Source of the DNA: JAXIPB01 sp045403155
Lineage (GTDB): Bacteria > Actinomycetota > Actinomycetes > Mycobacteriales > Micromonosporaceae
Assembly: GCA_045403155.1 (NCBI GenBank)
Contig: JAXIPB010000165.1
Coordinates: 1 to 8,791, forward strand
Length of the DNA: 8,791 nucleotides
Direction of reading: 5' to 3'
The notes beneath the pieces were generated by a model that was given only the letters and a program-made list of their open reading frames with translations, searched no databases and was not told the DNA's origin. The first letter of the stretch is position 1. Each line of letters starts with the position of its first letter. Of this stretch, positions 4,559-8,791 are shown piece by piece. The position numbers were made by a program, and so were the translations under genes.

Positions 4559-5500
4559 TCATTCAAGATCTACACCGGGGAAGGCGAGGTAGCGGGTTCG
4601 TAGTTCCTCGACCAGTTCGGACCCGCCGATCTCGGCCGGTGGGGTCGGTAGCTGGCGCAGCACGAGGTCGGCGTCAGTGTCCAGTGTGGGCGGTCGCGCC
4701 GGCAGGGGCACCGACGGCACCCAGAACCGGTCGACGGCTTCCGCCAACTCCGGGCTCGCCACGTCGGCGAGAGCGATCGCGGCGCCGGTCACTTCGACAG
4801 GTACGGCCGGCGCTGTCGCGGTCTTCGACGATCGGCGCTTGCCGGTTCGCCGGCTCGTCGCCTTGGAAACCTGCGCCGGCTCGGGCCCGTGTTCAGGTTC
4901 GTCGCCATGGCGTAGAGCCTGCAACCGACCAAGAAGCCTCTGCTTGTCGCGGCCGCGCCAGTGCAGGATCTCAAAGGGGTCAGCGTCAAAGGCTTCGGCC
5001 AGTAAATAGAAGGTGGCGGCGATGTGCTTGCACGGCACCCCCCAGTCGGGGCATGAGCAGGCCATGTCCAGCTGCGTCGCGCTGGTGGGGAACAACGATG
5101 CTCCCGCCTCGGCGAAGACGTCCTCGATCTGCGCCGGCATGTCGCCCGCGAGCAGGCGGGCGCTGAAGATCGCCTGGGCGGCCAGGGCCGCCTCGATCCT
5201 CTCCCACGTAACGTCGTCGAGGGCGGTCAGACCAATGGTCACCTTGTACGGAATGGCGCGCGATCCCTGCACCGAGGCGGACACCAGGCCTGGGCGGACC
5301 TGGACCGAGAGCACCTGACCCGCGCGAGCGTAGTTGCGCCCTCGGGTGAGCCGCGACCCCATCGCCAGCGACTCGAGCACATCGAGGAAGCGCTTCGACC
5401 ACCACGATTCACCGATCGCGCCCCGTGTGCTCTGCGCCTTGAGACCGCCCTCCACGCGGAGTGGCTTGCCGTACTGCCGGAACCCGCCCCTCCAGGTCAT
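4559..5500 (-). CDS. SWIM zinc-finger protein, partner of the SNF2 ATPase
   Basis: A 313-residue cytosolic protein. The SWIM zinc-binding motif is clear: C148-x-C150-x6-C157-x-H159 in MACSCPDWGVPCKHIAA. SWIM domains are known in DNA- and protein-binding partners of SWI2/SNF2 ATPases. Upstream, residues 30-130 carry a conserved-looking region (ESWWSKRFLDVLESL, RGRNYARAGQVLSVQV, IPYKVTIGL, MPAQIEDVF) typical of bacterial SNF2-linked SWIM proteins. Residues about 200-245 are a basic, low-complexity linker (SKATSRRTGKRRSSK), and the C-terminus is proline-rich. The ATG at 5500 is chosen because it overlaps the SNF2 stop as ATGA; the open frame running 23 codons further upstream is inside the SNF2 gene. 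Translational coupling indicates tight co-expression. The cellular role is unproven: transcription recycling, repair or defence are all possible. Confidence 0.92.
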   Translation of the reverse strand: MTWRGGFRQYGKPLRVEGGLKAQSTRGAIGESWWSKRFLDVLESLAMGSRLTRGRNYARAGQVLSVQVRPGLVSASVQGSRAIPYKVTIGLTALDDVTWERIEAALAAQAIFSARLLAGDMPAQIEDVFAEAGASLFPTSATQLDMACSCPDWGVPCKHIAATFYLLAEAFDADPFEILHWRGRDKQRLLGRLQALRHGDEPEHGPEPAQVSKATSRRTGKRRSSKTATAPAVPVEVTGAAIALADVASPELAEAVDRFWVPSVPLPARPPTLDTDADLVLRQLPTPPAEIGGSELVEELRTRYLAFPGVDLE

Positions 5501-8500
5501 TCGACCACCGCCCCGGCCTCCAACGCGAAGAGGTCGCGAAGCTCCGATGTGGACAGCTCGGTCAGCCACTGCTCCCCGCTACCCACGATCTTGGCCGCGA
5601 GCCCGCGCTTCTCCCGGATCATCTCGGAGATCTTCTCCTCGACGGTCCCGGCGCACACGAACTTTCGTACCTGCACGTTGCGTTTCTGACCGATGCGGAA
5701 GGCGCGGTCTGTCGCCTGGTCCTCCACGGCCGGGTTCCACCATCGGTCGACATGGACGACATGGTTGGCCGCGGTCAGCGTGAGGCCGGTGCCACCCGCC
5801 TTTAGCGACAGTACGAAGATCGGAGGCGAGGAGGCGTCCGCCGATTGGAAGCGGATCACCATCGCGTCACGCTCTGGCTTGGAGACTCCACCGTGGAGGA
5901 ACGCCACCTCACGACCGAACCGCGCCGCGAGGTGGGCGCGCAACATGCCGCCGAATTCCGCGTACTGCGTGAAGAGCAGCGACCGCTCGCCGTTCGCGAG
6001 GATTTCATCGAGGATCTCCTCCAGCCGGGCCAACTTGCCGGAGCGGCCGGCCAACCGCGTCCCATCGCGCAGCAGGTGCGCGGGGTGGTTGCACACCTGC
6101 TTCAGCTTGGTCATCGTCGCCAACACGAGCCCGCGCCGGGCGATGCCCTCGCTCTCCTCGATCTTCGACATCATGTCGTCGACAACGGCCTGGTAGAGCG
6201 AAGCCTGCTCGGCGGTGAGGTTGCAGACGACCTCCATCTCGATCTTGTCCGGGAGATCCGAGATGATCGACTTGTCGGTCTTCTCGCGGCGGAGGATGAA
6301 CGGACCGGTGAGGCGTTTGAGTCGCTCGGCCGCGACCTCGTCGCCCCGCCGCTCGACCGGCTCGGCGTAGCGCGCCTTGAAGGTGAGCGCGCTGCCGAGC
6401 AGACCAGGGTTGGCGAACTCCATGATGGACCACAGGTCGGCGAGGCGATTCTCCACCGGCGTACCGGTGACGGCGACACGGTGGCGCGCGGGTAGGCCGC
6501 GCACCGCGACCGCCTGGCGGGTCGCCGCATTCTTGATGGCCTGGGCCTCGTCGACCACGAGCCGGTGCCACTCGATCTCGGCCAGGGCCGCGGAGTCGCG
6601 GGCCGCCAACGCATACGTGGTGATGACGAGGTCGGACCCGGCGACCGCGTTGGAGAAATGCTTGCCCTTCGCTCGTTCGGCTCCGTGGTGGACGTGCACC
6701 CGGAGCCCGGGTGCGAACTTGGCGGCCTCGCGCTGCCAGTTGCCAACCAGCGACATCGGGCAGACCAGCAGCGTGGGCCCGGCCGGTTCGGCGGCCGCTT
6801 CCCGATCCCGCTGCATGAGGGCGAGCAGTTGGATCGTCTTTCCGAGCCCCATCGAGTCCGCGAGGATCGGACCAAAACCGAGGGACTCCAGAAACGCGAG
6901 CCAGGCCAGGCCACGTTCCTGGTACGGGCGCAGCGTGCCCACGAATCCGTCCGGCGTCGCCACCGGCTCAAGTCGGCGCTCGGCCTGGCCGGAGAGAAGA
7001 TCGCCGAGCGGACCGTCCGCGACGACGGAGACGACGGGAAGCCCGCCTGGGCCATCCCCTGTGGACAGTCCGGCGTGCAGGAGGTCGGCGACGCTCATCT
7101 GCCCGCTGCTGGTGAGCATCTTCAGACCCGCGGCAAGCCGCTTGGCATCCAGTTCAACCCACTGGCCGCGCAGCCGCACCAGCGGCGTCTTGAGCTCGGT
7201 CAGTGCCTTCAGTTCCGCCGCAGTGAGCGGATCCTCTCCGAGCGCCAGCTGCCACTGATAGTCCACGAGGGAGTCGAGGCCAAACCCGCGCTTGCCCTCC
7301 ACGGTGCCCGGTGCGGTCGGCGACGTCGCACTCAACCGCGCTCCCAGGCGGGCGCGCGGCTTGCTCCACCAGCCGGGCAGCAGGACGCCGAATCCGGCAC
7401 CCGCCAGCATCGGCGCCCCCTGGCGGAGGAATCGATGCGCGCCAACGCCATCGAGCTCGAGGCCGGCCGGCTTCGCGGTGCGCAACGCGTCATCGAGATC
7501 CGGGTAGAGCCGACTAGCGCGACCCAGTTCGGTCAGGAGCGTCTCCTGTGGAGAGTCGAGGTGGCGGGCCAACGCCCGCAGCGTTCCGCGTGAGCTCCAG
7601 ATCCGGTCGGCGTCGACCATCAGGCTGGGCTGGTCCGCCGCCTGAAGGGCAAACTCCAGCCGCCAGGCATCGCCTGCCGGGGCATCGATGTCCTCGGTCG
7701 GTTCCTTCAGCCGGAAGCAGGCCCGCACCCGGCCCGACACCGCGTCCTGCTGCCAGGCCAGCACGGCGTCGCTCAGCCTCGCCACGTCGGCTGGATCGAC
7801 TGTGAAGATGCGCTGGCGGCCGGTCAGGGAGCCAAGCCAGGCCCGCCACGGCGCGCGGTCCGGTTTCCGGCCCTTCGGCGCGGGGTCGGTGGGCAGGTGC
7901 GAGAGCGCCAAACGAGCGGCGCCGTCCACCAGCGCGTCGATCGCGTCGGCCACTACCTCGGCGGCCGATCCGCCGCCCGCCCGGCCGACCGGAGGCTGCG
8001 CCAGCGCCAGCGCCTGGGCCCAGACGGCATCCGCGCCGGTGAGCAAGGGCCGCCATTCACCGCGTGGTCCGTCGGCGCCAGCGATGACCGTCGGCAGCGT
8101 TCGCCCCCTCGCCACGAGATCGACAGCGAAGCCGGCGACCTCGGCCAGGTGACGTACCGATGACCCCAGCACCGCGCCGTCGGCCGTCAACCCAGCCAGC
8201 ACGCCGAGGCCATCGTCTGCTCCGTACTCCAGCGTCGGCACCAGCCACGACGAGAGCGTGAGCGCCTCCCGACCTCCGCCAGGCAGCTCCTCGCGAACGA
8301 GTTCGGGCGAGTCCACCGGCACCCCGGCCCGGCCGGGTAGCGAGAGAGTCGCGGTCCCGGTCACCGCCTTCGCGGCAAGCTCACCGAGAGCGGACGCGAG
8401 AGTGTCATGCGAGGCGGCGAACGGGTGCGCACGAGAACGCGGGGCCCGCCCGCCCCTGCGCGGCGGCGGCGCGGCGGCCGCGTGCGAATCCTCCGCCCAC

Positions 8501-8547
8501 AGCCTGACTCCGGCACCCCGCAACCACAGCGCATGGATCACCAACAC
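5497..8547 (-). CDS. SNF2-family DEAD/DEAH-like ATPase (bacterial HepA/RapA-like)
   Basis: A 1016-residue Snf2 ATPase. Roughly the first 530 residues are an N-terminal SNF2-associated region (LVIHALWLRGAGVRLWAEDS at the start). The ATPase core follows: GTLRPYQERGLAWL, Walker A DSMGLGKT (564-571), Walker B DEAQ (666-669), TGTPVENRLADLWS (from 694), the helicase C-terminal block with LLFTQY and FLHGGVSKPERD, then the motif V/VI block GTGLTLTAANHVVHVDRW and EDQATDRAFRIGQ (about 919-954). These enzymes translocate on double-stranded DNA and remodel nucleoprotein rather than unwind it. I start at GTG 8547 because GGGGAGG sits eight bases upstream and the family N-terminus begins there; the alternative ATG at 8640 lies in a GATCATG repeat and adds 31 unconserved residues. 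It is co-translated with the SWIM gene through an ATGA overlap. Confidence 0.95.
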   Translation of the reverse strand: MLVIHALWLRGAGVRLWAEDSHAAAAPPPRRGGRAPRSRAHPFAASHDTLASALGELAAKAVTGTATLSLPGRAGVPVDSPELVREELPGGGREALTLSSWLVPTLEYGADDGLGVLAGLTADGAVLGSSVRHLAEVAGFAVDLVARGRTLPTVIAGADGPRGEWRPLLTGADAVWAQALALAQPPVGRAGGGSAAEVVADAIDALVDGAARLALSHLPTDPAPKGRKPDRAPWRAWLGSLTGRQRIFTVDPADVARLSDAVLAWQQDAVSGRVRACFRLKEPTEDIDAPAGDAWRLEFALQAADQPSLMVDADRIWSSRGTLRALARHLDSPQETLLTELGRASRLYPDLDDALRTAKPAGLELDGVGAHRFLRQGAPMLAGAGFGVLLPGWWSKPRARLGARLSATSPTAPGTVEGKRGFGLDSLVDYQWQLALGEDPLTAAELKALTELKTPLVRLRGQWVELDAKRLAAGLKMLTSSGQMSVADLLHAGLSTGDGPGGLPVVSVVADGPLGDLLSGQAERRLEPVATPDGFVGTLRPYQERGLAWLAFLESLGFGPILADSMGLGKTIQLLALMQRDREAAAEPAGPTLLVCPMSLVGNWQREAAKFAPGLRVHVHHGAERAKGKHFSNAVAGSDLVITTYALAARDSAALAEIEWHRLVVDEAQAIKNAATRQAVAVRGLPARHRVAVTGTPVENRLADLWSIMEFANPGLLGSALTFKARYAEPVERRGDEVAAERLKRLTGPFILRREKTDKSIISDLPDKIEMEVVCNLTAEQASLYQAVVDDMMSKIEESEGIARRGLVLATMTKLKQVCNHPAHLLRDGTRLAGRSGKLARLEEILDEILANGERSLLFTQYAEFGGMLRAHLAARFGREVAFLHGGVSKPERDAMVIRFQSADASSPPIFVLSLKAGGTGLTLTAANHVVHVDRWWNPAVEDQATDRAFRIGQKRNVQVRKFVCAGTVEEKISEMIREKRGLAAKIVGSGEQWLTELSTSELRDLFALEAGAVVE

Positions 8548-8555
8548 CGCGCGTA

Positions 8556-8562
8556 CCTCCCC
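8556..8562 (-). promoter_or_regulatory. Ribosome binding site deciding the SNF2 start
   Basis: On the coding strand this reads GGGGAGG, eight bases before GTG 8547. It supports the shorter protein over the longest open frame from 8640. Confidence 0.65.
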
Positions 8563-8630
8563 GCGCCAGCATAGGCGGGCCACCGCCCGAATCCCGGGAG
8601 CCGCGCGGCCCCCGACAGCCAGCGCCCCCC

Positions 8631-8641
8631 CGCCGATCATG
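8631..8641 (+). repeat. Intergenic repeat CGCCGATCATG, copy 3
   Basis: Exact match to 2449-2459 and to 1520-1530 (minus strand). It lies upstream of the SNF2 gene and supplies the ATG of the longest, probably false, SNF2 open frame. Confidence 0.75.
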
Positions 8642-8791
8642 ACAGTGAGAATAAGGGGAGCGGGTCACCCGGCGGTCTGACTCGGATCATGACCGACGCG
8701 TGCTGTCCTTTGCAGGATCTGTTGGCTGTCCGGGTGGCCCGCTCGTGCACGTCACCGGTCGGGCGTTGTGACCTCATAGGAGCCTGTGCTG
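8642..8791. other. Intergenic region upstream of the SNF2 operon; possible leader of a gene beyond the window
   Basis: No gene is seen. The promoter of the SNF2-SWIM operon should lie here or just inside 8563-8640, but no confident -35/-10 pair was found. GATCATGACC at 8685-8694 recurs exactly at 2422-2431 and, inverted, at 1548-1557. Near the edge, GTCAC (8749-8753) and GTGAC (8768-8772) could pair as a short stem. AGGAG at 8778-8782 followed closely by GTG at 8786 could be the start of a plus-strand gene cut by the window edge; this last point is speculative. Confidence 0.3.

Noticed and set aside
3516..4562. A 348-codon minus-strand open frame
   Set aside because: It is antisense to the SDR gene, whose catalytic motifs are all present; the composition is that of a shadow frame.
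5845..7593. Several 200-340-codon plus-strand open frames opposite the SNF2 gene
   Set aside because: They are antisense to a gene with complete SNF2 motifs, have no starts with ribosome binding sites and no recognisable domains.
4559..8547. Calling the SNF2-SWIM pair a phage-defence system
   Set aside because: None of the companion genes of described SNF2-containing defence systems (methylase, phospholipase D, DUF1998 or similar) is present. The pair alone does not support the claim.
1..8791. CRISPR arrays, tRNA, rRNA, riboswitches
   Set aside because: No regularly spaced direct repeats, no cloverleaf-like segment and no known riboswitch core were seen on either strand by eye.

Overview
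The window is GC-rich, with G/C strongly preferred at third codon positions, and frequent GTG starts preceded by GGAGG-type ribosome binding sites. Together with an F420-type luciferase-like oxidoreductase (Rv3093c-like), an IS110-superfamily transposase and a bacterial SNF2 ATPase paired with a SWIM protein, this points to a high-GC actinobacterium. The GATCATGA-type intergenic repeats suggest to me, as inference only, a Micromonosporaceae-like genome. No phage, CRISPR, rRNA or tRNA sequence was seen.

Layout. (1) About 4-1520, minus strand: an apparently complete insertion sequence of the IS110 family, IS1111 group. It has a DEDD/serine transposase (404-1426), a 15-bp perfect subterminal inverted repeat (7-21 and 1499-1513), and a roughly 380-nt non-coding region downstream of the transposase. 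That region is full of hairpins and sits where IS1111-group elements encode their bridge/seekRNA. (2) 1536-2443: an aldo-keto reductase gene (minus) bracketed by a 43-bp imperfect inverted repeat with a 25-bp perfect core. (3) 2483-3499: an F420-dependent LLM-class oxidoreductase (minus), ending directly at a terminator-like hairpin. (4) 3500-3605: a divergent promoter region with a 22-bp dyad. (5) 3606-4409: a classical short-chain dehydrogenase (plus). (6) 4410-4558: a convergent intergenic region with strong terminator hairpins. (7) 4559-8547, minus strand: a two-gene operon, SNF2-family ATPase followed by a SWIM zinc-finger protein, overlapping by ATGA. (8) 8548-8791: intergenic, with repeats and possibly the leader of a gene beyond the window.

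How the parts fit. The three oxidoreductases (AKR, LLM, SDR) could form a small redox/catabolic locus around a shared divergent control region, but no substrate can be named. The SNF2 and SWIM genes are evidently co-translated and probably act together on DNA or nucleoprotein.

The most interesting signal is at the IS. An 11-bp repeat, CGCCGATCATG, occurs three times in intergenic DNA, and one copy lies exactly at the transposase-proximal edge of the IS. The predicted guide-RNA region carries the first eight bases of that motif in a stem-closed 23-nt loop, and elsewhere a 7-nt match to the other tip of the element. This suggests a programmable IS1111-type recombinase whose guide RNA targets a dispersed genomic repeat. 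It is a sequence-based hypothesis that needs comparison of further copies and empty sites.
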